Shown here in pieces: positions 37,203 to 46,287 of a stretch of 64,000 nucleotides of DNA (position 1 is its first letter; every line of letters begins with the position of its first letter). Both the position numbers and the translations under genes were made by a program. The notes under the pieces are model-generated. The model did not search any database and was not told the origin of the DNA. It saw nothing but the letters and a program-made list of their open reading frames with translations. The stretch lies in assembly GCF_016865255.1 (NCBI RefSeq), contig NZ_CP033381.1:1240001-1304000 (forward strand), written 5' to 3'. Source of the DNA: Methylomonas sp. LW13. Its GTDB lineage: Bacteria; Pseudomonadota; Gammaproteobacteria; Methylococcales; Methylomonadaceae.

Positions 37203-40055
37203 TTACTCGTTGACCGCGATGCGGTTTTCCAGCAAAGACAACTGGTTGTCGGAAAAGTCTTGGTATTCCTGTTGCCATGCCGACGGTTGCGCGACTTTTG
37301 CAACATGCACCGCTGTAACCTTGTATTCCGGACAGTTGGTTGCCCAGTCCGAGTTATCGGTGGTTATAACGTTGGCGCCTGAATGCGGGAAATGGAAAGT
37401 GGTATAAACCACGCCCGGCTGCATGCGGTCCGTGACCTTGGCGCGCAATACCGTTTCGCCGGAGCGACTTTTCACGCCGCACCAATCGCCATCGCTGATG
37501 CCTAAGACTTCGGCATCGTGCGGGTGCAATTCCAGACGGTCTTCTTCATGCCAAGCAACGTTTTCAGTGCGGCGGGTTTGCGCCCCAACGTTGTATTGCG
37601 ACAAGATTCGGCCGGTGGTCAGGATCAATGGATACTTGCTGCTGGTGCGTTCTTCGGTGGCAACGTATTCGGTCAGCATGAAACGACCTTTGCCGCGGAC
37701 GAAGTGATCGGCGTGCATGATCGGTGTACCGTCCGGGGTTTCGTCGTTGCAAGGCCATTGGATGCTGCCCATTTCGTCGATTTTTTCGTAACTGACGCCG
37801 GCAAATTGCGGCGTTAGAGCCGCGATTTCATCCATGATTTCCGAAGGATGATTGTAATTCATCGGATAACCCAGGGCGTTGGACAAGTCCTGGGTTACTT
37901 CCCAGTCTTCCTTGCCGCCTAGTGGGGTCATGACTTTGCGAACTGGTGAAATTCGGCGTTCGGCATTGGTAAAGGTGCCGTTTTTTTCCAGGAACGAGGA
38001 GCCCGGTAAAAATACGTGGGCGAATTTGGCCGTTTCGTTCAGGAAAATGTCTTGTACCACCAAGCATTCCAGTTCGCGTAGCGCGTGGTGAACGTGCGTT
38101 ATGTCTGGATCCGACTGAGCGATGTCTTCACCTTGTACGTACAAGCCTTTGAAACTGCCGTCGATAGCTGCGGCAAACATATTCGGGATGCGTAAGCCGG
38201 GTTCGGATGACAGCGCTACGTTCCAAGCTGTCTCGAACTGAATGCGGGTTTGCGAATCGGAAACATGACGATAGCCGACGAACTCGTGCGGAAACGAACC
38301 CATATCGCAAGAGCCTTGCACGTTGTTTTGTCCGCGCAGCGGATTGACGCCGACGCCGTCGCGGCCGATATTGCCGGTTGCCATGGCCAGGTTTGCAATA
38401 CCGATAACGGTCGTGGAGCCTTGACTATGTTCGGTAACGCCCAAGCCGTAATAAATCGCACCATTACCGCCTGTTGCGTACAAGCGGGCTGCCGCGCGCA
38501 TGCTCTCGGCAGGCACGCCGGTCAATTCGGCAACGGCTTCAGGTGAATGCTGAGGCAGCGCAACGAAGGTTTTCCATTTGTTAAACGACTCGACATCGCA
38601 ACGTTCCAACGCAAATTTTTCGTCCGCCAGGCCTTCGGTGACGATGACGTGAGCCAATGCAGTGACAACGGCAACGTTAGTGCCGGGGCGCAGTTTAAGA
38701 TGATAGTCGGCTTTTACATGTGGGCTATTGCTCACCAAGTCGATGCTGCGTGGATCGACTACGATTAGTTTTGCGCCTTGGCGCAAGCGGCGTTTCATCA
38801 TCGAGCCGAAAACCGGGTGGCCGTCAGTCGGGTTGGCGCCGATTACCATAATCACATCGGACTGCATCACCGAGTCAAAGGTTTGGGTGCCGGATGATTC
38901 ACCAAATGTGCTTTTCAATCCGTAGCCGGTCGGTGAGTGGCAAACGCGGGCGCAGGTGTCGACATTGTTGTTACCGAAGCCGGCGCGGATTAATTTTTGC
39001 ACCAGATAGGTTTCTTCGTTGGTGCAACGCGATGAAGTAATGCCACCGATTGAGTCTTTACCGTATTTGGCCTGGATACCTTTCAATTTGTTGGCAGCAA
39101 AGCTAATGGCTTCTTCCCAGCTAACTTCGCGCCAAGGATCGGAAATTTTTTCCCGGACCATGGGGGTAGTGATGCGGTCTTTGTGCGTGGCATAACCGAA
39201 CGCAAAACGGCCTTTGACGCAAGAGTGGCCATGATTGGCTTGGCCGTTTTTGTCCGGCACCATGCGTACCAGTTGTTCGCCTTTCATTTCGGCTTTGAAT
39301 GAGCAGCCGACACCGCAATAGGCGCAGGTGGTGATTGTGCTGTGTTCCGGTACGCCATTATCGATTACCGATTTTTCCATCAGCGTCGCTGTAGGGCAAG
39401 CTTGTACGCAAGCGCCGCAGGATACGCATTCGGATTCCATGAATGGCTGGTTTTGGCCTGGAGAGACTTTGGAGTCGAAGCCTCGCCCGTCAATAGTTAG
39501 GGCGAAAGTGCCTTGCACTTCTTCGCAAGCGCGTACGCAACGCGAGCAAACGATACATTTCGATGGATCAAAGCTGAAATAAGGATTGCTGGTGTCTTTT
39601 TCGGAATTCAGATGGTTTTCGCCGTCGAAGCCGTAGCGGACTTCACGCAAGCCAACTTGACCGACGGTGTCTTGCAGTTCGCAGTCGCCGTTGGCGGCAC
39701 AGGTCAGACAGTCTAAAGGATGGTCGGAGATATACAGTTCGGCGATGCCGCGTCTGATGCTGGCCAACTTATCGTTCTGGGTACAGACCTTCATGCCTTC
39801 CGCGACCGGGGTGGTACAAGACGCTGGATAGCCGCGGGCGCCTTCGATTTGCACCAGACACATTCGGCACGAGCCGAACGGATCGAGGCTGTCGGTGGCG
39901 CACAGTTTAGGAATGCTGATCCCTGCTTCGGCGGCCGCGCGCATTACGGAACTGCCGGCATTGACAGTGACCTTATGGCCGTCGATTTCCAGAGTGACTT
40001 GATTTGCAGACGAACTCGCGGGAGTTCCGTAATCTATTTCGTTATTGGCAGACAT
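37203..40055 (-). CDS. fdsA: NAD-dependent formate dehydrogenase subunit alpha
   Basis: 950 residues. In order: a 2Fe-2S ferredoxin domain (about 20-95, CATDSLDPFGSCRMC), a complex-I-type HxxxCxxC region (DCLTCAANGDC), two 4Fe-4S clusters (CIVCSRCVRAC and CVSCGACVQAC), the CAYCGVGC cluster, and the bis-MGD molybdenum domains to the end. The catalytic ligand is cysteine in ARVCHSPTG, not selenocysteine. It oxidises formate to CO2 and passes electrons to FdsB. In C1-users this soluble complex ends methanol/methane oxidation and makes NADH. It depends on molybdate imported and sensed by the mod genes elsewhere in the window. Confidence 0.98.
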   Translation of the reverse strand: MSANNEIDYGTPASSSANQVTLEIDGHKVTVNAGSSVMRAAAEAGISIPKLCATDSLDPFGSCRMCLVQIEGARGYPASCTTPVAEGMKVCTQNDKLASIRRGIAELYISDHPLDCLTCAANGDCELQDTVGQVGLREVRYGFDGENHLNSEKDTSNPYFSFDPSKCIVCSRCVRACEEVQGTFALTIDGRGFDSKVSPGQNQPFMESECVSCGACVQACPTATLMEKSVIDNGVPEHSTITTCAYCGVGCSFKAEMKGEQLVRMVPDKNGQANHGHSCVKGRFAFGYATHKDRITTPMVREKISDPWREVSWEEAISFAANKLKGIQAKYGKDSIGGITSSRCTNEETYLVQKLIRAGFGNNNVDTCARVCHSPTGYGLKSTFGESSGTQTFDSVMQSDVIMVIGANPTDGHPVFGSMMKRRLRQGAKLIVVDPRSIDLVSNSPHVKADYHLKLRPGTNVAVVTALAHVIVTEGLADEKFALERCDVESFNKWKTFVALPQHSPEAVAELTGVPAESMRAAARLYATGGNGAIYYGLGVTEHSQGSTTVIGIANLAMATGNIGRDGVGVNPLRGQNNVQGSCDMGSFPHEFVGYRHVSDSQTRIQFETAWNVALSSEPGLRIPNMFAAAIDGSFKGLYVQGEDIAQSDPDITHVHHALRELECLVVQDIFLNETAKFAHVFLPGSSFLEKNGTFTNAERRISPVRKVMTPLGGKEDWEVTQDLSNALGYPMNYNHPSEIMDEIAALTPQFAGVSYEKIDEMGSIQWPCNDETPDGTPIMHADHFVRGKGRFMLTEYVATEERTSSKYPLILTTGRILSQYNVGAQTRRTENVAWHEEDRLELHPHDAEVLGISDGDWCGVKSRSGETVLRAKVTDRMQPGVVYTTFHFPHSGANVITTDNSDWATNCPEYKVTAVHVAKVAQPSAWQQEYQDFSDNQLSLLENRIAVNE

Positions 40056-40075
40056 ATTTATCTCCTGGTAATCGA

Positions 40076-41620
40076 TCAGGCTTTGGCGGCTTCGAGGCCA
40101 AAGTCTTCAGGGAAATGATTCAGCGCGCTCAACACCGGGAATGGTGTCATGCCGCCCATCGCACACAAAGATCCGTAAGTCATGGTGTCGCATAAATCGC
40201 GCAACAACACGGTGTTTTTATCCTTTTGCACGCCGTCGACAATGCGGTCTATTACTTCGACGCCGCGTGTCGATCCGATTCGGCAAGGTGTGCATTTGCC
40301 GCAGGATTCTTCCACGCAAAATTCCATTGCATAACGGGCCATGTCGGCCATATTGACGGTGTCGTCGTGAACCACTATGCCGCCATGGCCTAATACCGCT
40401 GATATTGCCGCGAAGGCTTCATAATCCAACGGGGTATCGAACTGGCCTTCGTGCAGATAGGCACCCAATGGACCACCCACCTGAACCGCGCGTATCGGCC
40501 TGCCGCTGGCGGAGCCGCCGCCGTAATCGTAAAGCAGCTCGCGCAAGGTCATGCCGAAAGCCACTTCAAACAACCCTGGATGTTTGATGTTGCCAGCCAG
40601 TTGTAGGGGTAGGGTACCGCGCGAACGCCCCATGCCGTAGTTTTTATAATATTCGCCGCCTTTGTCTAGGATCACCGGGATCGAAGCCAGCGAAATGACG
40701 TTGTTGACGATGGTGGGTTTGCCGAACAGGCCGACGATAGCGGGAAGCGGCGGCTTAAAACGCACTAATCCGCGTTTGCCTTCCAAGCTTTCCAATAAAG
40801 ATGTTTCTTCGCCGCAGATATAAGCGCCCGCGCCGCTACGCACTTCCAAGTGGAAGGTTTTGCCGCTACTTTGAATGTTTTCGCCCAGATAGCCGTTTTT
40901 GTAGGCGGCTTCGATGGCTTGATTCAGTGCGATTTTGGCGTGCGGATATTCGACGCGCAGATAAATATAACCTTGGGTAGCGCCCACCGCCAAGCCAGCG
41001 ATAGTCATACCCTCGATCAATACGAAGGGGTCGCCTTCCATGATCATCCGGTCGGAGAAGGTACCTGAGTCGCCTTCGTCGGCGTTGCAGACGATGTATT
41101 TCTGGTCTGCAGGCGCGTTTAACACCGTATTCCATTTGATCCCGGTTGGAAACGCCGCGCCGCCACGACCGCGTAAGCCTGAGTCAGTTACTTGCTTGAC
41201 GATCTCGGTTGGTTGTAAGGCCAGCGCATTTTTTAAACCTCGGTATCCATCGTGAGCCAAATAGTCGTCGATATTGACTGGGTCGGTTATGCCAACGCGG
41301 GCAAAGGTAAGACGGTTTTGATTTTTGAAATAAGCTATTTCTTCAATGTTGCCTAAATAGAGTGGGTGTTGCTTCCCTTCTAGCAAGCCGGCATCGAGTA
41401 AAGATGCCACATCTTCTGCTTGCACTGGGCCATAGGCAACTCTGCCCTGGCTGGTTTCGACTTCTACGAGGGTTTCCAGCCAGAACAATCCGCGCGAGCC
41501 GTTGCGGACAATTTCTACTGATAGGTTTTTGCTGGAGGCTTGCTGTGCTAAGGCCTTGGCAACTTGCTCCGCACCTAAGGAAAGCGCGGTGGAGTCGCGG
41601 GATATGAATACGCGGGTCAT
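40076..41620 (-). CDS. fdsB: NAD-dependent formate dehydrogenase subunit beta
   Basis: 514 residues. An N-terminal thioredoxin-like domain (about 1-110) precedes an NuoF-type core with FMN- and NADH-binding GLRGRGGAAFPTGIKW and a C-terminal 4Fe-4S site ESCGKCTPCRIGS. It takes electrons from FdsA through its clusters to FMN and reduces NAD. The start codon shares one base with the fdsG stop (TAATG). Confidence 0.97.
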   Translation of the reverse strand: MTRVFISRDSTALSLGAEQVAKALAQQASSKNLSVEIVRNGSRGLFWLETLVEVETSQGRVAYGPVQAEDVASLLDAGLLEGKQHPLYLGNIEEIAYFKNQNRLTFARVGITDPVNIDDYLAHDGYRGLKNALALQPTEIVKQVTDSGLRGRGGAAFPTGIKWNTVLNAPADQKYIVCNADEGDSGTFSDRMIMEGDPFVLIEGMTIAGLAVGATQGYIYLRVEYPHAKIALNQAIEAAYKNGYLGENIQSSGKTFHLEVRSGAGAYICGEETSLLESLEGKRGLVRFKPPLPAIVGLFGKPTIVNNVISLASIPVILDKGGEYYKNYGMGRSRGTLPLQLAGNIKHPGLFEVAFGMTLRELLYDYGGGSASGRPIRAVQVGGPLGAYLHEGQFDTPLDYEAFAAISAVLGHGGIVVHDDTVNMADMARYAMEFCVEESCGKCTPCRIGSTRGVEVIDRIVDGVQKDKNTVLLRDLCDTMTYGSLCAMGGMTPFPVLSALNHFPEDFGLEAAKA

Positions 41621-42099
41621 TATTTGGCACCTTTATAAGTGGCTAGCAATCGGTCGAATTTTTCGGTTGTGACGCGGCCAATCACCTCGTCGTCTATCGT
41701 GATTGATGGCGAGCAAGCGCAGTTACCCAAACAATAAACAGGTTCTAATGAAAAAATTCCGTCGGCTGTTGTTTCGTGAAAGTCGATGCCAAGCTGTTGT
41801 TTGGCATGGGTTTCCAATGCTTTACCGTTCATGGCTTGGCATGATTCGGCCCGACAAATCCTTATCGTGTGCTCTCCGGGCGGAGTTTCCCGGAAGTAAT
41901 GATAAAAACTAATAACCCCGTGGACTTCCGCTTGGGAAAGGTTGAGTGATTTGGCAATGTCTACTACGGCAGCCGGCGGGATGTAGCCCAGTGTGTCCTG
42001 AATACCATGCAATATGGGCAACAGATTACCCGGCATCGCTTGATGAGTGTCCAGTATTTCCAACACGGTGGGTTTTTGGGTTTGATAGTCTTGCATCAT
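41620..42099 (-). CDS. fdsG: NAD-dependent formate dehydrogenase subunit gamma
   Basis: 159 residues, NuoE-like. The thioredoxin-like domain has 2Fe-2S cysteines in CRAESCQ and CLGNCAC. It is the first gene of fdsG-fdsB-fdsA-fdhD-fdsD. Two adjacent ATG codons are possible starts. Upstream lies a 237-bp divergent region shared with bfd. Confidence 0.97.
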   Translation of the reverse strand: MMQDYQTQKPTVLEILDTHQAMPGNLLPILHGIQDTLGYIPPAAVVDIAKSLNLSQAEVHGVISFYHYFRETPPGEHTIRICRAESCQAMNGKALETHAKQQLGIDFHETTADGIFSLEPVYCLGNCACSPSITIDDEVIGRVTTEKFDRLLATYKGAK

Positions 42100-42143
42100 T
42101 GGCTCTGTAATAAATGACGAAAAGGTTATCGTCCTATTTAATC

Positions 42144-42176
42144 ATGAACAAACCCGGGTTTGCAATTCGGGTTCAT
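42144..42176. promoter_or_regulatory. inverted repeat upstream of fdsG
   Basis: ATGAAC at 42144 pairs with GTTCAT at 42171, and CCCGGGTTT/AATTCGGG add inner symmetry. It lies about 45-77 bp before fdsG. It could be an operator (FdsR-like LysR regulators control fds in other bacteria) or an mRNA hairpin. No regulator gene is next to the operon. Confidence 0.35.
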
Positions 42177-42287
42177 GCCTCAATCCCGCGTATTTCCTAA
42201 GCAAAGCAAGGTAATTGCATCTTCGGACTCTGATTGGTTTCGGAAGTTCGCGTGGAAAAAAATGTGATGGTGGATACTTTACTTTTA

Positions 42288-42306
42288 AATGATAATTGTT
42301 ATCATT
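42288..42306 (+). promoter_or_regulatory. Fur box upstream of bfd
   Basis: AATGATAATTGTTATCATT is an almost perfect 19-bp palindrome matching the Fur consensus. It lies 30 bp before the bfd start codon. Iron-loaded Fur should repress bfd. Confidence 0.92.
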
Positions 42307-42335
42307 AATATGCATATGAGTTAAGAGAGGGTGTT

Positions 42336-42539
42336 ATGTACGTGTGTGTGTGTAAAGCGGTCACCGATAGGCAGGTTAGGCAGGCAATTAGCCAAGGTGT
42401 GTGCAATCGCAGGCAACTAATGCAGTGCACGGGGGCGGGCGGTGTATGTGGGAAATGCACAGCCAGTATTAAAGCTTTACTGGATGAAAATACGCAGAAT
42501 CGGAAGATGCACGCCCGAGTTCAAGTCCAAGCGGCATAG
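42336..42539 (+). CDS. bfd: bacterioferritin-associated ferredoxin
   Basis: 67 residues with four cysteines in the Bfd arrangement: VCVCKAVTD near the start and GGVCGKC near residue 40, binding one 2Fe-2S cluster. Bfd reduces ferric iron in bacterioferritin for release in iron starvation, consistent with the Fur box. GAGAGGG precedes the ATG. No bacterioferritin gene is nearby. It is divergent from fdsG. Confidence 0.95.
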   Translation: MYVCVCKAVTDRQVRQAISQGVCNRRQLMQCTGAGGVCGKCTASIKALLDENTQNRKMHARVQVQAA

Positions 42540-42579
42540 TTATTTAGAAAGCTGAGCTTATAGCAATATAAGACTTGTA

Positions 42580-42611
42580 CTATAAAAAGACAGGGCGGTT
42601 GGACCGCCCTG
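42580..42611 (-). terminator. rho-independent terminator after the ppiC-like gene (minus strand)
   Basis: CAGGGCGGT/ACCGCCCTG stem with a three-base loop; read on the minus strand it is followed by TCTTTTTATA. It also separates the convergent bfd transcript. Confidence 0.85.
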
Positions 42612-42622
42612 TTGGGTGTGCG

Positions 42623-43603
42623 TTATTTAGCTGTAGCCGCTGGTTCGGTGGGTTTTGCGTCTGCGTTAGGTGCGGCGCTGGCCGGTTCGGCCGGAGTGGC
42701 CTCCGCAGCAGGTGCTGGTGCAGCCTGATCAGCTGGCGCTGCTGGTTGAGCCTCTTCTTGCTTTGGCGGTGTCGGCGGCAGCAAGACTTCAACTTTGGCG
42801 TTTTTACGCAAATTTTCGATCATGGCTTGCGCTTTTTGGCGCTGTAACATTGGGCGAATTTGTTCTTTGACGGAATCAAATGGCGGTGGTGTCAAAGCTC
42901 TGGACTCTTCGCGCAGAATCACGTGCCAGCCAAATTGAGTTTGTACCGGTGTTTTGCTGAATTTGCCGTTCTCCAGTGCAACCACTGCTTCAGAAAATGG
43001 CGGGACCATACGGTCTGCGGTAAACCAACCTAAATCGCCACCTTCGGAGCCCATTGGATCGATAGAATGCTTTTTAGCCAGCGCGGTAAAATCCCCGCCT
43101 TTTTCCAGTTCTGCAATCAGTTTTTTTGCTTCGTCTTCGGTTTTAACCAAAATATGACGGGCTTTGTATTCGCTGCCCATGTTAGCCATTTTCGAGTCAT
43201 ATTCCGCTTTGATTTCTTCGTCGGTGACCGGATTGGCTTTTAGGTAATCTTGTAACGCTGCTTGCGACAGCAAGGAGTTTCTTACGGTTGCCATGCGTTC
43301 GATTACTTCCGGCGATTTATCCAGTTGTTTTTGCACCGCTTGTTGAATCAGCAATTCGCGTTGAATCAGTTCTTCCAGTAGCTGTTCTTTCGGGAATGTT
43401 TGGCCTTGGCTGCGTTCCGCAATTTCCTTTTCCAAGGTTTCCAAGGTTTTCTTGCTGATATAGGTGCCGTTAACCGAAGCAACCGCGTCCTCTTTGCTGA
43501 CAGTCGGCGCTGCTGGTGCGGCGGCTTCCTTAGCTTTTTCTTCGAAGCAACCGGGTAACAATACGCTACTGGCTAGTATCAGGGGAATAAGTTTCAGTTT
43601 CAT
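42623..43603 (-). CDS. parvulin-type peptidyl-prolyl isomerase lipoprotein
   Basis: 326 residues with lipobox LPGC (Cys19). A SurA-like N-terminal helical chaperone domain (about 40-150) is followed by a parvulin domain (about 150-250) with ARHILVKTEDEAKKL and SIDPMGSEGGDLGWF. The C-terminus after about 275 is a Pro/Ala-rich tail of 50 residues. It is like PrsA/PpiC foldases acting in the periplasm. It follows yciB-yciI-bolA, an order common in related gammaproteobacteria. Confidence 0.93.
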   Translation of the reverse strand: MKLKLIPLILASSVLLPGCFEEKAKEAAAPAAPTVSKEDAVASVNGTYISKKTLETLEKEIAERSQGQTFPKEQLLEELIQRELLIQQAVQKQLDKSPEVIERMATVRNSLLSQAALQDYLKANPVTDEEIKAEYDSKMANMGSEYKARHILVKTEDEAKKLIAELEKGGDFTALAKKHSIDPMGSEGGDLGWFTADRMVPPFSEAVVALENGKFSKTPVQTQFGWHVILREESRALTPPPFDSVKEQIRPMLQRQKAQAMIENLRKNAKVEVLLPPTPPKQEEAQPAAPADQAAPAPAAEATPAEPASAAPNADAKPTEPAATAK

Positions 43604-43617
43604 CTTAAGAATTTCCT

Positions 43618-43881
43618 TTAGCTGTTTTCAGAGGGGGTTAAAGCATTAATGCCCAGGGCATGGATTTCATCCTTCATCATGTCGCCCAAAGCTTGATAAA
43701 CCAGCTGATGTCTTTGTACCAGGGATTTACCTTCAAATTGAGTGGATATGAGGGTGACATGAAAATGACCGCCGCCTTTGTTGCCGGCGTGACCGGCGTG
43801 CGCAGCGCTATGGTCGATGATTTCGATTAATTCTGGCTTAAAAGCTTCTTCCAGCTTTTGTCTGATATGGTCGGCTGTCAT
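43618..43881 (-). CDS. BolA family protein
   Basis: 87 residues. Contains the BolA pattern with [11 protein letters not shown] and RHQLVYQAL, and the conserved histidine in HFHV that binds a 2Fe-2S cluster with monothiol glutaredoxin. The His-rich loop [10 protein letters not shown] is as seen in IbaG/YrbA relatives. Overlaps yciI by four bases. Confidence 0.94.
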   Translation of the reverse strand: MTADHIRQKLEEAFKPELIEIIDHSAAHAGHAGNKGGGHFHVTLISTQFEGKSLVQRHQLVYQALGDMMKDEIHALGINALTPSENS

Positions 43882-44180
43882 TGGGGAAATACTTGTTTGA
43901 AAGGTTTAACGGTAACACGAGCATATACGCCCGCGGAGATATATGGATCGGCATCGGCCCAGTCTTGCGCATCCTGCTGACTGGCAAACTCGGCAACAAT
44001 CAGGCTGCCGCTAAATCCGGCATCGCCGGGGTTATCACTATCTATCGCAGGATGCGGTCCGGCCAAAACCAAGCGGCCTTGGTTTTGTAATGCGGTTAAT
44101 CGTTCCAGATGCTGTGGGCGGGCGGCCAGGCGTTTACTCAAGCTGTCCGCGACATCTTCGGCTATGACGGCATACAACAT
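43878..44180 (-). CDS. yciI: YciI family protein
   Basis: 100 residues with [21 protein letters not shown] and [17 protein letters not shown], the family's dimeric ferredoxin-like fold with conserved His and Asp. Function is unsettled. It overlaps both neighbours (bolA and yciB), as in E. coli and relatives. Confidence 0.95.
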   Translation of the reverse strand: MLYAVIAEDVADSLSKRLAARPQHLERLTALQNQGRLVLAGPHPAIDSDNPGDAGFSGSLIVAEFASQQDAQDWADADPYISAGVYARVTVKPFKQVFPQ

Positions 44181-44722
44181 TACTCTTTAGCCTCTGGTGC
44201 GGGAATAAACTTATACAAGAACACTATTTGTACGGCAATAAAAATAAGCATCAGGCCAGGAACACCGAAAGTTTTAAAACTGACCCAGTCGTCGGTGCTG
44301 TAGTTCGCCATTACGTACAAATTTAAACAGCCGACTCCGATAAAAAACATGGACCAGCTCATGTTAAGGCGTTTCCAGATGCGATCAGGCAATTCCAGGT
44401 TTGCGCCCATCATGCGTTCTATGAAAGTCTTTTTGCCAACGAATTGGCTGACTAAAAATGCACCGCCGAATAGCCACTCAATTATGGTCAGTTTCCACTT
44501 AATGAATTGTTCGTCTTGTAAGTACAACGTTGCTCCACCCATGACCAAAATCAACCCCAGCGTAATCCACTGCATGGTTTCCACTTTACGATATAGCAGC
44601 CAATAGCTGATGACCTGCACAACCGTGGCGGCGATTACGACGGCGGTGGCAATGTAAATGTCGTACAGTTTATAAGCGACAAAAAATAGAACGATTGGGA
44701 AAAACTCTAAAAGCGGCTTCAT
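44180..44722 (-). CDS. yciB: inner membrane septation protein YciB
   Basis: 180 residues with five or six membrane helices. Opens [21 protein letters not shown] and contains [15 protein letters not shown] and NLSWSMFFI-like segments typical of YciB/IspA. In E. coli YciB interacts with cell envelope and division proteins. First gene of the yciB-yciI-bolA-ppiC operon. Confidence 0.96.
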   Translation of the reverse strand: MKPLLEFFPIVLFFVAYKLYDIYIATAVVIAATVVQVISYWLLYRKVETMQWITLGLILVMGGATLYLQDEQFIKWKLTIIEWLFGGAFLVSQFVGKKTFIERMMGANLELPDRIWKRLNMSWSMFFIGVGCLNLYVMANYSTDDWVSFKTFGVPGLMLIFIAVQIVFLYKFIPAPEAKE

Positions 44723-44748
44723 GATTGGTGTTGAAAGATGGGAGGGAG

Positions 44749-45078
44749 TTAGACGTAAAGATCGATACCGGAAATGATCTCGGCAACCCGGCTTTGAGCG
44801 GGTTGATTGCGGTTTTCTGTGTAGGCGTTCAATGCTTTCAAGGTGCGCGAATTATTTGGTTGGTCGTTATTGCTTACGGTCAATCCGTTGTCCGCCAAAG
44901 CGGCCTTGATTTGAGCGGTTGACGATGTTTTAGGTAAATCAGGATTCTGCCGAGGTATCCCGGTTTCGTCATTATTAGGCTTTTGCTTTTGTTCAAGATT
45001 ATTATCCAGCCGTGCGGCTCTCGGCTGGTTATAGCCGACCGGATAAAAAGCCAAGGATGAACTATGTATTGTGTTCAC
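44749..45078 (-). CDS. hypothetical protein ending in GIDLYV
   Basis: 109 residues from a GTG start. It is polar, Asn/Gln-rich, without signal peptide or membrane helix. The first 15 residues (SSSLAFYPVGY) and the last 30 (LKALNAYTENRNQPAQSRVAEII then GIDLYV) look most constrained; the centre is low-complexity. The Arg-Ser-Arg-Val and GID-x-YV end recalls short uncharacterised proteins of methylotrophs. Function unknown. It lies 26 bp upstream of yciB on the same strand. Confidence 0.7.
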   Translation of the reverse strand: MNTIHSSSLAFYPVGYNQPRAARLDNNLEQKQKPNNDETGIPRQNPDLPKTSSTAQIKAALADNGLTVSNNDQPNNSRTLKALNAYTENRNQPAQSRVAEIISGIDLYV

Positions 45079-45190
45079 AAAGCGCGATTAGAGCCCAAGT
45101 ATCAATTACTTCATTGTAGAATCTTTGGCTGCAATTGTACATGAACCTAACGGCTTTGCTGCTAAAATGCCGGTTTTAAAGGAGGATTTC

Positions 45191-45496
45191 ATGATTCAGT
45201 CCAATAACGTCGAGCTGGAAGCCGCGGCTTTCAGAAAATTGCTGGTCCATTTGCAACAGCATCCCGAAGTCCAAAATATCGAACTGATGGTGCTCGCCGA
45301 TTTCTGCCGGAATTGCCTGGCTAAATGGTATGCAGCTGCGGCAGCCGAGCGTGAAATTGACATCAATTACGAGCAAGCGCGGGAGATTGTCTATGGTATG
45401 CCGTACAGTGAATGGAAAGACAAACATCAACGCGAGGCCACGCCTGAACAACTGGCAGCGTATGACGCAAAGCAAAAATTGAAAGCACAATCATGA
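45191..45496 (+). CDS. DUF1244 family protein
   Basis: 101 residues from the ATG at 45191 with GGAGG 5 nt upstream. Contains the family motif MVLADFCRNCLAKWYAAAA and YGMPYSEWK. The two cysteines of CRNC are conserved and may bind metal. It overlaps the following methyltransferase by four bases (ATGA). The family is widespread in proteobacteria; function unknown. Confidence 0.93.
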   Translation: MIQSNNVELEAAAFRKLLVHLQQHPEVQNIELMVLADFCRNCLAKWYAAAAAEREIDINYEQAREIVYGMPYSEWKDKHQREATPEQLAAYDAKQKLKAQS

Positions 45497-46224
45497 CAGA
45501 CGAAAACCGCTTCGATGCGATGTTCTCCAGCGTGATGGGTCAAGAATATCAAATGTTAAATTTGATCTGCCCATTTGCGACGGAAATGAGTCGCTTGGTC
45601 GGTGAAATTGTTGGCAATTACTGTGAGGAGCAAGGCACGCCGCAGGCAGTGGTTGAGCTCGGGGGCGGCACGGGGATTACTACGCTGGCGATCCTGACCG
45701 CCGCGGACAACCTTAGTATATTGAGTGTCGATAACGAACCCACCATGCAAAATCAGGCGAAGCAGAGTTTGCGCGATTGGGTTGCCGCGGGCAGGTTACG
45801 TTTTTCCGGCGAGGATGCGTTGACGGCGTTGCAGGGTTTAGCGAGCAACAGCGTCGATATTTTGGCGTCGGCATACACTTTGCATAATTTCCATAGCGAT
45901 TACCGGCGGCAAGTGTTGGCAGAAATATATCGGGTATTAAAGCCGGGTGGAAAATTCGTCAACGGCGACCGGTATGCTTTGGATGATATTAGCGCGCATA
46001 CCCGCTGCATACAGCGAGAGGTTGGCGGCTACTTTAAGGTTTTGACCGAAATCAACCGCTTGGATTTACTCGAACATTGGATAGTCCATCTGTTTAACGA
46101 CGAGTCGGAAACTCACGTGATGCGCGAATCCGTCGTGTTGGCGCAGATGGCTGAGGCGGGTTTTCGGGACATCGAATTGCAGCAACGCATGGAGGTCAAT
46201 GCCTTGGTCACTGCGCTTAAATGA
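45493..46224 (+). CDS. class I SAM-dependent methyltransferase
   Basis: 243 residues. Motif I is VVELGGGTGITTLA (about 53-66) and motif II SVDNEP, with the VLKPGGKFVNGDRYA strand at about 152. The fold resembles the CmoA/UbiE-like group, but the residues that define carboxy-SAM synthase are not evident. Substrate unknown. Translationally coupled to the DUF1244 gene. Confidence 0.9.
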   Translation: MTDENRFDAMFSSVMGQEYQMLNLICPFATEMSRLVGEIVGNYCEEQGTPQAVVELGGGTGITTLAILTAADNLSILSVDNEPTMQNQAKQSLRDWVAAGRLRFSGEDALTALQGLASNSVDILASAYTLHNFHSDYRRQVLAEIYRVLKPGGKFVNGDRYALDDISAHTRCIQREVGGYFKVLTEINRLDLLEHWIVHLFNDESETHVMRESVVLAQMAEAGFRDIELQQRMEVNALVTALK

Positions 46225-46287
46225 TATTTTGTGCTGTTCTACAAATCAGGATTTGCTGAACTGTGTGCAGCTTAAACGAGAAAAAAC

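Noticed and set aside
37203-40055. Selenocysteine in FdsA
   Set aside because: The catalytic position is an ordinary Cys codon and no in-frame TGA is read through.
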